The notes beneath the pieces were generated by a model. That model was not told the origin of the DNA, did no database searches, and saw only the letters and a program-made list of their open reading frames with translations. From positions 248,001-312,000 of the forward strand of contig WBMZ01006344.1 of NCBI GenBank assembly GCA_013400975.1: a DNA stretch of 64,000 nt, in the 5' to 3' direction. The DNA comes from Atrichornis clamosus. Taxonomy: Eukaryota > Chordata > Aves > Passeriformes > Menuridae. The position numbers and the translations under genes are program-made. The number at the start of each line of letters is the position of its first letter. Position 1 is the stretch's first letter. Below, piece after piece: positions 25,001 to 37,686 of this stretch.

Positions 25001-26454
25001 CTTCTGTGAGTGGGGACTGGCCCTTGCAGTGGCCCTAAGAGCAGGGACTCTAAGAAAGCTGCCCATGGGAGCACGGAGCAGATCCCCCAAGTGTCAGTGT
25101 GACAGAAGGCTGCACTGCTCTGAGCTCTCGTTCCCCTTGCTCTGTTCACACACCTCCAGTGAGCAGGGTTTCCCAGCCTGTCTGCCCCGTTGGCTTGAGA
25201 GACAGGCAGCTTCTCCTGCCTAGAGCTCTCCCCCAGTTTAAAATGAACTGCCCTTCCCAGAGCTTCCCATTCCCCAGCCCCTGCAGACAGTGAGAACAGC
25301 TCCCCTGTGGTGTCTTCTCATGTCTGAAGACCTATCAACCCTTTATGATTTCCTTTTCTCTAGATTAAAGATCCATATTTCTTTTGGCCTTTGTTTGTAG
25401 ATCACATTTTCCAGCTGTACCTTCCGTGTCCTCCTTTGTGTGTGTCCTCTGGCACACGTCTTGTTTGAAGTGCAGTTTTGCAGCACAGCCCTCTCCCACC
25501 CTCAGTCAGAGCAAAAGGATCACCCAGGGCTTGCAGATTACAGTGCCATGCCCTTATTTTTAAACCAGCATGAAACTGTTCTTCCAAATCAAATTTGTCA
25601 CCTACTGTGGGTTTAGGGGATGGATCCTTTTCCATAGATCTGCTGTTGAACCAGTGCTCCCTGGTATTTGCATGGCTCATCACTGCCTGCCTGAAACTGC
25701 TGCAGATTTCACCATAAATTGCATGTGTACTGCTAGGAGTTTGCTACGCACAGTTCTCTAAAAGGAATTTTATTTTTCAGCTTTCTTAAATTGCTTATTG
25801 AAAATGAGGGCAATTCGTGTCTGTAGGAGGAAACTTCACGTTTAACTTACGTGATCTATACCTAATGTCTGAATTACCTGTGCATGCAAATCTACGCTGT
25901 AGTGTATATAATCCATCCTTGTGAAACATCTAAAATTAAATCTGTCAACGTACACGCACGAGAGTTCTCCAGGAGTGGCAGTTACAGATTTAATGTTCAT
26001 GCTCATAGACTTGATAGAAAAAGTTAGAGAGGAGTTGGAAGCTGTTTTTGAAAAAAGAACCCTTGATGTTTATCCAAACCTCCACAAAACAGGAATCTGA
26101 TCCTGCAGGTACTTCCAACGGAAAATATTGCTTGAGCTTTCTGATTAATGCCCATGGCAGTAAATGGTTTGTGCTTGATACCAAGTTTGCATTCCTTGGC
26201 TGTTTACGTGGAACTCCCACAATTTTAATATAGTGCTTCAGATTTTATATGTAGTCTCTGATAGGAGTAGAAGTTTCAAGAATAACTGAATCCAATCTCC
26301 ATCATTTTTTTTTCTCCCCAAATTCACACTTAGTTGAGGTTCACTGCCAATGGCTTTTCTCCTTGCTTTAGTGGGGTCAGCATCAACTGCCTGATTATAC
26401 AGCTGTCTCTTTTTTTTTACTCAACTTTGAGCATCTTTCTGTCTCATCCCTCCT

Positions 26455-26472
26455 CTGTGTGTGTGTGTGTGT
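26455..26472. repeat. (TG)n microsatellite
   Basis: About nine TG units inside the intron. Confidence 0.85.
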
Positions 26473-29400
26473 GGTGCTTGCAAACATCATCTCTTCATTT
26501 CCAACCCCTCTTGAACTTAAAAGGGCAACCCAGTAAACCCCATCCATGGACTCGTGTTTTCTTCTCGGCACATTTTCCTTACCCTTGAATGTAAACTGGC
26601 ATTAAGATCATTTTATTCCCATCCTGACATTCTGTGTCGATTGTATCAGACTCTTCTCCCAAATATCTGCCTGGTCCTTTATTTCCTCCCCCTTTCAGCT
26701 GCATAATGCATGAGTGGGACGCGTCTGCTCCGCGGGTGTCAGGCTGTGCTGGGGACACGCTGGGTGCCCGCAGCCAGCCCGTGATTGACACTAATGCTCT
26801 GCTAGCAGCTTTGTCAGGGCCTTTCAGCGGCTCTGTGCAGGGCAGGCTGGTCAGCGGGGACAGCAGGAGCCGTGTCACCGACGTGGCTTGTCAGGGATTC
26901 ACAGAGATCTCTTGGAGCGCCCTATTTTTGGAAGCAGCATTTCTTGATAAATGCTTTTCCAGTTCCAAAGGCATTTTGACACGCTGGGAAATAAACCTTT
27001 ACCTAGCTGTGGGTTTTAAGTCACATCCCTAACATTCTGGAAAGTGCTAGTCATTTGATTTTATAATCTTTTCTATGAATTATAATGATGGTAAGGACCA
27101 AATAGGCTTAGTCCTGTGCTGCCACTCTCTCCAGACACGGCACGGCAGCAGAAAAGGCACGTTTAGAAAACGAGAGCCCCTTGATGTGTCTGGCAAGCTT
27201 AGCTCTGAAATCCTCAAAAGAGATCTGTCTTCCTTTTCCCTCTAAATTTAGATGAAGAATTTTTACATTCTTGGAACAGAGAGGGAGAAAGGTGGAAACT
27301 GATAACACACTGTTTAAAGCAAATTGTGGCGTTTTCAGATGCAGACCCGGGTTGTGTGTGTGAGGTAGATTGAGAACTTTAAACTCATGTCACCTTTTCT
27401 TTTTAGGCATTCAAGCCAATGTTTTAGGGGCCTCTCTGTCTTCTACAGGACCAGGTAGAACTCCTTTGCATAGGGCTTTTGTAAGCAGGCCTTTGGGGAC
27501 TAAGGGGCTTGGGTTTGGGGTTTTTTTTTCCTGCCTAGGACATGCAGAAATGTTGTTGCTCGTTCACTCAAAGAGAAAACAAGTTTGCCAATTCCAGCTC
27601 TTTGTAGCCTGTTGGCATTTCTAAAAAGATACCAGGCAATGGCGACTTACAGATAATTATTGCCACAAATAATTTAATTTGGATTGAATAAAGAAGTCGC
27701 CCCTTTTGACTCACCATTTTTAACCATCAGTTCTGGTCGTCTGTAGTGGCTCACCCCAGCAGTCCAGAGTGCTTGATATGAAGGACTTCTGCATTTTGGA
27801 TTAGTGCTTCCCACTGAGTGATTTTAATTCCTCTTGCCAAAGAATTCACACAGGCATTAGCAAATCATCAGGACTAAAAGAACCACAAAGCAGGGTTAAT
27901 ACACTTCAAGACTGTTGTAGTTACCTCGGGTACCACAGCACAAAAAACCAGGGGCTCCCATGTCTGCAGCTCACAGCCCCTAAATCTGGCTGTGCCAACG
28001 CTGCTGAACACTGGAAGCAAAGCTCTTAACAGCATTAAACACCAGCTTTTTGCTTCATCACTCAAGGACTGTTCCCCTCTCTGCACCTTCACCTGCAGAA
28101 GTGGGGGCACCCTGGGGGTTTAGGGAGATCTCAGTAAGCCCCCTGTGCTGAGGTACCCAATTTGAATAGCTCTGGGCTTGCACTGGAACCACTAATCGTA
28201 AATGGCTGAACCCCAACTGGCTGAGCAGGTGAAACTGATGTATTTGTTCAAAAGTTTGCAGCAAACATTCGAGTTTTCTCCATAAATCTGTGCTCTCCTG
28301 ATCTGGATTACCTTGCTTTAAAATAGGCTTTTCCCACAGACATAGGCAAAGGATTTAGCTCTCTTTGACCCTTCTTTGCAAACAAGAATAACTGGCCAAG
28401 CTGCCCATCTCCTGGAGGCTGGGGCTCAGCTGTGTGCTTGAACTTGCTTGTAAATGCCACTCTGACATGTTCTGTGGATAAATAAAGCCTGTTAGACTAT
28501 GTTGCAAGGAGTACCTTTTTAAAGCATCTAATTAAGTTTAAAAGATGGGTAGTACTTACCATAAGCATGTTGTTTTAGAGAAGAAAAACCTCTTTGCAAA
28601 ATGATTTAGTTGTTAGGATTTTTTTTTTCCTTGAGTTGGAGGAAAAAAGAAAACTAAAGCTCCTTCTTACAGTAATCTGTTTTTCTCCCTTTTATTTTGT
28701 TTTATTTTCTTATCTAGGGAAGTCGTGTAGAACTTTGCTGGTGCTAGGGATTTGTGTGATATTTTTTCAAGGTGTGGATTGTAGAATGTCACACATTCAT
28801 TTTTAAAGGGTTTTGCTCTCTGATACGAATGAAGCACAGGGCAGTCAAATGTCAGTGGAAGCTTAGCAGCTCACTTTTCCTGCTTCTCTCCATTTCCTTA
28901 TTACGACCTGTGTTTGCAAAAGAGGAGCCTCTTATGTTCTCAGCTTTGTTAGTGTTTTCAGAGCACTTTCTGCTTTTGACAGTTTTTGATGTCTCCTCAA
29001 AACAAAAGACCCATTTTCGCAGAACACGAGCGTATTTGGACATTGTTAAAACGATTTCAACCTTGAATGTGCCCCACCCTCCACTGGCTGGGAGTTCCCA
29101 ACGCAGGTCGGGCGTGGATCAGGATTCCGGAGGCTGCTGCCCTCCCTGCTCTGCTCGGGGACAGGATAAAGCTGTGCTCCAGCTCTCAGGTCGCACAGAG
29201 CCAGGTCTCACGCTCCCCGGGAGCACTCCAGGCGCATCCCGCGGGATACAGATGTCCTGTTACCTCGGAGTGAGCCGTGCTCCCATCCCCAGCCCTCTGC
29301 TCCTCCTGGAGCGCCCAGCACCCGCCCCGGGGGCTGGACTTATCCCACCCTTTCCCAGGCTGAGGTAGCACTCCCACTGCTGGGGTGATGCAGGTTTGTG

Positions 29401-29634
29401 CCAGATAAGTGACTGGGAGGGCCAGCTGGGCTCACAGGCTGGTGTGGTGGTATTTACTGTGCTCCACAAGTTGCATTTAAAAGCTGTGGGGTTTCTTCGC
29501 GTGCGGTTTGTCACATGCCCTGCATGTCTGACCGAGTGGGATGACTGTGGTTTGACAAAATATTTTGCCATTGCTTTTGGTTTTAATGAGGGAAAACTGA
29601 CCTTGATTTCTCCCCTCTCCAAACCACCCCAAAG

Positions 29635-29783
29635 GAAGCTAGCCAAGAAGCAGAAGGAGACTCAGACCAGCACGCAGAGGGAGATGGGTCCCGTGGCTAC
29701 TTCTGACAAGACCTCCACCAAACTCAGTGCTGTTCACAATGAAGAAGCTTTTTCTTCCAGCTGCCAAGATGTTAATGGATTCA
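29635..29783 (+). CDS. PTPRT: PTPRT cytoplasmic juxtamembrane exon 1
   Basis: The exon is 149 nt between CACCCCAAAG and the donor TTCA|GTAAGT. Its first G completes a leucine (with the cassette) or an arginine (without it). It then reads [20 protein letters not shown]...[14 protein letters not shown] and ends CQDVNGF plus one [11 protein letters not shown] is typical of the type IIB family and REMGPVA..DK.TTKLSA is close to PTPRT as I recall it. The segment is cytoplasmic, basic near the membrane and Ser/Thr-rich afterwards, with no folded domain visible. In this family the region links the membrane to D1 and is longer than in other receptor phosphatases, with similarity to cadherin intracellular segments noted in the literature. 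The acceptor tract is C-rich with purine interruptions but acceptable. Confidence 0.97.
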
Positions 29784-32700
29784 GTAAGTTTAACTTGCTT
29801 GCAATGGATATGACCCCCTTGGAGAGCTCTAGGTTCCTAAAAGGACCTATTCCTATGGGCACAATGTTGAGGAGTTAGGAATGGCAGTGATAGAGATCTT
29901 TCCAGAGGCTCCACAGCAATCTGGAATGTCTCTGACTCTGCCCCTGGTTTAACTGTCAGGCAGGTGGAGAGCATTCCTTTGGGCTCCAGAACTACTGAGA
30001 ATAATTTATAAAGTCTGTTCTAATAACTACATTAGAAAAAGAGGCACATGTTTATTTGTTGTTTAGAAATACCTTTTCCTTTGTGAGTAGAAAGTCAAAT
30101 CAAATCATTTAGCTGACTTGTAGGATGAAATAACATTTTCTGTATGAAATGGTTATGAAAGAAGGCCTGGTCTCCTGGCTAGAGAACTGGAATGGAAAGA
30201 TAACATTTCTCCCTTTGTCTGTGTCCTCGGTTTATTCCTCACACGGCTTCAGTAAAACTGATCTTAGTTAACACTTGTAAACCACTCAGACCTCTGTAGC
30301 TAAAAGAGTTTTGTGGGTAAAGCAGCACAAAGTCCTACTTTAACCTCACTAGATCCAGGTTGAGTGCATGGTGGATTGCATGGTGGATTTGTAAATGTTT
30401 TTTCATATTAAATAAATTTAAACTTAGACACTATGGGCATGTCAGTCCTTCTTTTGACACTCAGCCTGTTAGTTTGGACAGGGCACAGCTCTGAAACTCC
30501 AGGATGTACTAAAACTCTTGTCTTTATTAAGCATCTTTAGTGAGGTGTTTTTTCCCCTAATTACTAAAATGGAAGTGCTTATGGTACAAGATGTGTTTTA
30601 TCATTGAAACCTTCCCTTGTAATCTCAAATTGAGGGGGACAGGTTGAGCAAATTCTTCCTTTCCCTCTCTCTGCAGGTCATGTCTAATTCCATCTGCACG
30701 TGGTGCTGCTGCCCCTTTGTGTAACACACCTGTGAGGTGGAGAAATTGGTGTTTGGGACAGTCGAGGCTGGCAGGGAACACTTTTCTCTGATACTAAATT
30801 GACTTCAGTCAAGATGTAATTTTCTCAGGTGCTGAGTAGCTCTATCTCCTAAAGAGGCAGCAAGGGTTGGTTGGGGTTCACATCTCTGAAAGCCAGGGCA
30901 GCAGCACACAGTGTTGTAACAACCACCCCAGAGACAGCAAAGGCAGCTTGGCTGGAATACGTGGGGAAAACAAAGTATTTAACACTTCCTTCAGAATCTG
31001 GATTTTTTAAAAAGTTTGGGGATGCTTTTTCCGACCAGAAAATCAGAAAGAGACAAGCTTGAAATGTGACCTCATTTTTTTCTTTTTTTCCCTTGGTATT
31101 TTGATAGACTAATTAAAACAGCTGAGTCATTTTCTTGAAATGGCAACTGTAGAAAATACGTTGTATCAAATTTGGTAAAGAAACATCACTCCAGGTTTTC
31201 TATTTTTTAAAATCTGTTAGTCCTTTACTTGTCTGACACCTCTACAGATTTTATCACTGCCTCCCCCTATAACCTGACTCAATCATGGGCAGATTATTTT
31301 CTTTTTTGTTTCTCATTATATCCATGAGAAAGATTTATCAGTAAACCTTCATGACTTCTCTAAATTTTTTACTGCCAAGTCCAGGATGCTGAGGTGTTGG
31401 AGGTAAGTTCTGTGCAGTAGTGTGCACATGCTGATACAGGAATTTTATGGGTAAAAGTCTTAAGAAAAAACTAAAATTGCCTTAATAGAGTTTAATACTT
31501 GTGGGTTCTGTACAGGCCTACTTTGGCATAACATGATAGGAGTATTTCTTAACCTTCCTGGTAACTGAGTTTTACAGGGTTCATCCATCCCAGCTGTTGA
31601 AATCAACTATCTTAAGCAGCAGTCAGATTCTTTCTGAATGTTTTTTCTAGCCTCCCAACAGTAAAGAGCATTTACAGCATCTCAGGATGGGGAGTCACCT
31701 CTCCATCTGCCCCCAGCTGTGGGAGCCTGAGTTGGCTGTAGCACTGACATGGAAATACCCCTCTCCTTTTGGAAGAAGAGTCCACCAAGAGAAGTGTTTT
31801 CGAGGATCACCTTGCTGGCTCACAAAAGCAATCCAATAGAACCTCACAACTTGCTCAGTAGGATCCCTCACAGTTACTGAATGACTTGCAGAGAAGGTTA
31901 TCTCCAGGATCCAGTGTCCTTGCAGGGCTTGTGTCCTTGCCTCCACTTTTTACTTTCTGTCACAATGATTCTGATAACTTTTCAGACAGAACAAAATCTG
32001 TGGGTCCCTACAGAAGCTTTTCTCTCCCCATAGTCTCTCCAGCTTGGCCTCTGGGCTGCTCCTGGGTGAGTCTTGCCCATCCTCCTGCTGTAGTTTCCCA
32101 TCTCCCTGCCCTGGCACCCCACAGGCAGCTCCCCCCTGAGAGCTCCACCAGCTCTCAAGGGTGCTGCCTGATGCTCTGCACCATGAAGGAGATAAAACAT
32201 GAGCAGTTGCCTTCCTGCTTATCAGCCCCTTGTTTTTTGAGGAGACGTCAAGACCTCAGGTCTTGCTGAAAAGTGGGAGAGAATTGGGCATTTCTTTTTC
32301 CTGGCCTGAAGCAAAGCCCCTCATCCCTGCAGTGTTAGTTGCTATCCAGGCAGGATTCTCACTGATGCATACAGGTGTTTAAATTGAAGAGAGTTTTTGG
32401 ACTCAAACCTCTGTCTCTGACACTTCACAGAATTGCAGAAGGTGTTTGCTGAAACATAGATCAGTCCTTGGCTGTTCCAGCTTGTCTGCTTTTACTCAGG
32501 GGTTATGTGGAGGTGAAGCAGGCTCACCACAGTTGTTCATTTCTCAGATATGGGGTTCTTTTAAAAATAAAAATGTGTCCTGGCTCCACTGAAGGTAGCT
32601 GATGGCCCTTGCAGTGTTTGAGCCTGTTCCTTGGGGTGCAGGAATGCTGGAAAGCAGCACAGTCACACGCACACACTGGGTTGTTGTGAGATGGGAAATG

Positions 32701-33929
32701 GGACACAAAGAGGACCCAATTCTGCCCACCCGTGTCTGCACTGGCCAGAAGGGTGTGCAGGGGTTGTCATCCCACGGAAATCGTGTGCAGCTTGGCAGGG
32801 ATGGGGGAAGCAGCAGAGCATCAGCTCGGCCGTGGTGCACTGCTGATGTGCTCTGCACGAAGGAACTGCCCTTCTGGCTTTGCAGGGCTGAAATGCCATG
32901 GACCAGGCTTCTTCTGGAGACCTCCATGTCCCCAGCAGAGCATCCTTGTGGGGCTTCTGGTAGGGGCTCTTTGATTCTGAGGATTTAATCCCTTAAATTG
33001 CAGCCAGACTGATTATTTCAGTCTGGAGACTGATTATTTTTGGTTTGCTTAACCCTTGTGACTTCTGAGTTTGGGGGGAGAAAGCTCTCCAGACACCCTT
33101 CAGGAGGGGGCAGATAGAGATGAAGTAGGTGGCTTTAAGGCTACAGGCAGAAAGCATTTTGGAAGTGGGGGAACCGAGTTCTGCAGTAGTAGGCACTACT
33201 ACAAGTTACCAACTTTAGTGTACTTACGAGAACAAGATGAGAGGGAGGTGTAGGCAAGTGGCACTCAGGCTGTTAAGGATCCCAAGAAACATCTAAATTC
33301 ACACCTTTCCATATCCTACATGTTTTTGTGATGAGTGAGATGCAAAGGGCTTTAGATTTGTTCTGAGTCACAGAAGACAAAACCAGCAAGATGTAGTTTT
33401 TACTCCTACCCCACAGATCATTTTCACCTGCAGTTAGGTTACCTGCTAAATGTAGTCCAGGGGTTTGTAGGGTCATGAACATGAGATGTTTTCTTTAGTA
33501 AGAAAAAAATTTAATAATTTAAAAGTAAAAGATAAGCCCACATTCTATCAAAGGAATAAAAGGAAGATATACTGAATTATCTTTTACTGGCTTATGGGAA
33601 TTTTGTGGGGTTTGCTAGTTCAGAAAATCTTACAAAAATTAAAGAATTATTTTCAGAATAGGAAAGAGCCTTCACCATTGTGCATGACTGGAGGGATCTG
33701 TGTGGCCTCTCGTGCCACTCCAGGGAGTACAAAGAGAATTTTTAATGAAGTCTTAATCTCTACCCTGGTGTGAAATCCTCTCTGGACGTGTTTCCTTTGA
33801 TTACAGACCCGAGTGCTTGTAAGATATGTTAGACAGGAAGCAGCACTGTGTACACATCTCATTATACAAGCCACTACATGAATGATTTTGGGAATAAGTT
33901 CTCCAAAGTTTTGGGAAACTTGCATTTTG

Positions 33930-34080
33930 GGGTTTTTTGTTTTGCTTTGGTTTTTTAGTTTGGGGTTTTTTTGGGGGGGTTTTTTTGGTTTTGTTTGGTT
34001 TGGTTTGAGTTTGGGTTTTTGCTTGGTTTTGTTTTCATTTCGAGGGTTTGCTTGGTTGGTTTTGGTTTAGTTTTTTCCCC
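33930..34080 (+). repeat. G/T-only low-complexity tract, polymorphic GGTTTT-like units
   Basis: About 150 bases consist almost only of G and T on the + strand: runs such as TTTTGGGGTTTTTTG, TTTTTTGGGGGGGTTTTTTT and many TTTGGTTTGG units. The complementary strand is all A/C. There is no exact unit. The repeated G runs could form a G-quadruplex in the transcript, because the G-rich strand is the sense strand. This is inference. Confidence 0.88.
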
Positions 34081-36336
34081 CACTTTTTATTCTGAATACA
34101 GAAATCATCTCTCTGTGTCACAAACACAGTTCATTGAAAACCTCGGTTGGTAACATTTTTAATGAAACTCACTGACCTGAGGTGTTTCTCTTCAGCTGCC
34201 TGAGTAATTTATCCTTAACTCTGGAAAGAAAATACGGCCCTGTGAATTCTTTTATACTCCCAAATTCCAGAAAACCTGAGTCCTGCTGCAGGCCCTTGCT
34301 GCTGACTTGCCCTGTTACACTGAGCAAATCAATTACTCTGGATCTTATTTTATGTATCTGCTAAAGTGGCCGTGTCCCAAGTGTGGTAAGAGGAGGGTCT
34401 GTTTTAGGCTGACAAACAGCACAAAAGTGTAAAAGGCCCCAAAGCAGAGAAACTTTATGACTTGAAGCAACTTGGGCAGAGCTCCAGCAGACTAAAATAT
34501 GAGAAATTTGATTGTTTTAATGTGGTTTGAAGTCATATAAGTCTGAAGATACGGTGAGAGAATGCAGAACAAGAGCGAGTTCATTTACTAGATGGTTATA
34601 AACTGCTCAGGAGGGAATTCTGCTGACTTTTTGAAACTCCCCAGACCAGTGACTTCTTTGGGCTTCCCCACAGAATAACTTGAAATTTTTAAGCGATGTT
34701 TGCTCCAGAGATATAGAAATTGCTTCTGAAATTACTTTGATGTATACTGAGTTTTTATCTACTTCTGCTGGGCTGTGGAATAGTTTTTCCTGTGTTATCT
34801 GTTGTCATCTTTCTGATGTACTGAGATTTGTATTGGCTTGTTTCCCAGCATTCTGCGGAGGAGATAAATAAATGCCTGTAACTCTAAGAGTGAATGCAGA
34901 GTGATAACAAAAGGATGTGCCTTCAAAAATGATGGATTACCATAAGAATGTACATGTTTGCTAGTAGGAGTAAACCAGCCTCATAAATTTACTCTCAAGA
35001 CAAGAATCTACCGTGAAGATGTTGAGCCCTTCCTCCTTTCAACAAAAATTCTGATTAGTGTGGAAATATTTGATTTGATTAATAGGGAAATTTGTGGATT
35101 CTTGTCCAGAGAAAACTAATGCTTTAATGGGAGAAGGCAAGGATGCTTGTCCTGCTGAAGGGGGGAAAGGATTGTAGGATTTGCTTTGAAGAGTCCTGGG
35201 TTGAAGAACAAGTCCCTTGTAATCTTGTCATGTTTTAATCAAAAAATACCCTACCTCTGTATGTTTGTGGTACGTTGTGTTTGAGTAGGATTATTTTACT
35301 GTCAGTACTGATTCTCTGTAGTTTGTATTTTGGGGGTCATTTTGAGGGTCTTTCTCCTAGAGACAAAACCATAAGTTTGCTCCTTTGGTTAAAAAAAAGC
35401 ACATTTGGAACCTAGACCTATGAATGTAGCTCCGTGTGTATCCTGTTTGGGAACACATTGATTTACAGTAACTATAACACTATATTTGGGCTCTGGAGTG
35501 CTTATATTAAAGAAAATCCATCATGATGACAATGTAATAAATGTAATATGCATGTTGAAATGAAAAATATAGTTCATTTTGATAAGCTTTATATATCCCA
35601 TATTACTGTGTTCTTTGAGGAACATTCTCCCTGTTCTCTTTCTCTCTCTTAATATATGTCTAAAGTCTTTTCCTTATGTCTTTCCTACCTAGCATCACCC
35701 TCTCCTTGTTCATTTTCTGTCCAAAGCAAAACCCTTCAGAGCAAATCTATGTTGAATTCCTACTACTCAGGTACTAGTGCCAGACTTTTCTTTCACTTCT
35801 AAATTTTCTTTGCTTTTGTCATTTCCCAAAATGACCTATAGACTGAAGCTTCTGAGTGTGAGATACAGCTAACCTTGTTTTCATTTTCTGTAACTTTTTT
35901 CTTCCCCCTGTTGATCCCCTGTTGATTCCCATTGATCCGTGTCGTGTGGGTGAACGGAATTCCATCCCAAAGTCTCATCAGACACCGTTCCATCGACCAC
36001 GCTGTTAGGTAAGGACACAGGTATGGTGTGCTCACTGCACTGGAGGGCAGAAATAACCTGGAGAGAGCACTGTGAAGTGTTTGGGTTCCAAAATCATCCT
36101 CCGGTCATGTGTTAATTGCAAAGCTTTTGTTTCACTCATATTTTATTATTGCTGTTAATTGATTCTTTTTCTTTTAAAGGAATGAAAAGTTTGAAAGTTA
36201 AGGTTTAGTAGTTCTTCCAGGTATTTGTTGTTTCTTTTTGTGAATGAGATGTGGGGTTCTGGGTCAAATTCCCACGTGCTGCCTTGCCTCAGGCTTGGTT
36301 CTGGCTCACGTTAGGTGGTTGTGCCTGTGCAGCTGA

Positions 36337-36600
36337 CACAGAATCGCAGAGAGGTTTGGGCTGCAAGGGGTCTTTCGAGGCCATCTGGGCCAGTCCCCTG
36401 CCGTGGGCAGGGACACTCTCCTGCAGAACAGGTTGCTCACAGCCCCATCCAGCCTGACCTGGAGAGTTTTCAGGGATGGGGCATCTTCCAGCCCTCTGTG
36501 CCACCACCTCACCACTGTTTTTATAAAAAGTTTCTTCCTTATATCCAGTCTGAATTGCCCTCTTTTCCTTTCAAACCATTTCCCCTTGCGCTGTGAGTGA
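36337..36600 (-). mobile_element. CR1 LINE 3' end, antisense
   Basis: Read on the minus strand it has the CR1 3' order. On + it starts ACAGAATCGCAGAGAGG, then CCCCTGCCGTGGGCAGGGAC, CAGGTTGCTCACAGCCCCAT, GTTTCTTCCTTATATCCAG and CCATTTCCCCTTGCGCTGTG. Both the 3' tail and the segment upstream of it are present. It is moderately diverged. Confidence 0.93.
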
Positions 36601-37125
36601 GGCTCAGCTATCTGTGCCTCAGGGGTTGCAAATTTAGGTGAGGATTTGCATGTCTAAAGCAGGTGGGAGCCTACAGTTTTGGGTAAGGTTGCACATATAA
36701 AGGTTATTTGGAGAAATTTGTAGCTGGGTTTTGGCAAGTTGGTCCACCTGGTTCGTGTACACTGAGAGTTAAATGAGAGTTCAAGCAGTCAGGTGTGGAT
36801 TTGAGAAGGTAAAAAGGCAGGTCCTGAGAGGCAGAGGCTGTTCTGTGGCTGCTGGTAACTTTAGAGGTTCAGCATCTTTGAAAACGTTTTTCTTGTTCAG
36901 ATGATGAATAAAGCTCCAGTGTGCGGCTCTTAGCATCTGGATTTTTAAAAATAATGCATTTTCACAGTAAATTAACAGCAACTAACAAACAGTTGGTGGA
37001 ACCTGTTGGCTGATAAAAGAAGTTACCCATAAACTTCCTACAGGTGAAGGTGAGTTACAGTAACCGACAGCTTCAGGCTGTAGGAATGCAGGCTGCCTGC
37101 CTGTGGAATTTGAAGGAGGCGGTTC

Positions 37126-37686
37126 CGGGTTGTATCAAAAGCAGCGTGACCAGGAGGTGGAGGGAGGAGATTCTGCCTCCCTACTCTGGTCTTGTGAGAC
37201 CCCACCTGGAGCACTGGATCCAGCTCCAGGGTCCCCAGCATAAGAAGGATGTGGAACTGTTGGAACAAGTCCAGAGGTCGTGGAGAAGCTCAGAGGGCTG
37301 GAGCATCTCTTGGGCTGGGGGTGTTCAGAGAAGATTCCAGGAAGACCTTAGAGCCCCTTGCAGCACCTAAGGGGGCTCCAAGAGAGCTGGAGAGGGACTT
37401 TGGTCAAGGGCCTGAAGTGACAGAACAAGGGGGAATGGCTTCACACTGTCAGAGGGTGGGTGAGATGGGATATTAGGAAGGAATTCTTCCCTGTGAGGGT
37501 GGGGAGGCCCTGGCACAGGGTGCCCAGAGAAGCTGTGGCTGCCCCATCCCTGGAAGTGTCCAAGACCAGGCTGGATGGGGCTTGGAGCACCCTGGGATAG
37601 TGGTAGTTGTTTCTGTCCACGGCAGGGAACTGGAACTAGATGGTCTTTAAGTTCCCTTCCTACCCAAACCATTCAGATTCTGTGAT
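37126..37686 (+). mobile_element. CR1 LINE 3' portion including the end of the reverse-transcriptase ORF, sense
   Basis: This is the longest CR1 copy here. Its 5' part contains GCAGCGTGACCAGGAGGTGG and the frame for RPHLEHWIQLQGPQHKKDVE.LEQVQR, a degenerate form of the conserved CR1 ORF2 C-terminus (RPHLEYC.Q.WAPQ.KKD...LERVQRR). It continues through GTGACAGAACAAGGGGGAAT, TTCTTCCCTGTGAGGGTGGG, AGAAGCTGTGGCTGCCCCAT and ends ATTCAGATTCTGTGAT. The frame is broken afterwards, so no active enzyme is encoded. Confidence 0.95.

Larger units (their letters stand above)
19821..29634 (+). other. PTPRT: Intron (9814 nt)
   Basis: GT-AG intron with donor GTAAGT and acceptor CTCTCCAAACCACCCCAAAG. It holds a (GTT)n tract, one CR1 copy at 20090-20321, a 10-nt triplicate at 21978-22007, a (TG)n tract at about 26455-26472, and CpG-rich pockets at about 26715-26885 and 29090-29350. 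No other exon was recognised. A 198-codon open frame at 28772-29368 has no recognisable family features. Confidence 0.85.

Noticed and set aside
28772..29368. 198-codon open frame on the + strand
   Set aside because: It lacks domain features, crosses an AT-rich to GC-rich boundary, overlaps open frames on the other strand, and GC-rich DNA alone lengthens open frames.
37044..37370. 108-codon open frame that could pass for a gene
   Set aside because: It is the degenerate end of the CR1 reverse-transcriptase ORF (RPHLEHWIQLQGPQHKKD) and is broken before the CR1 3' region.
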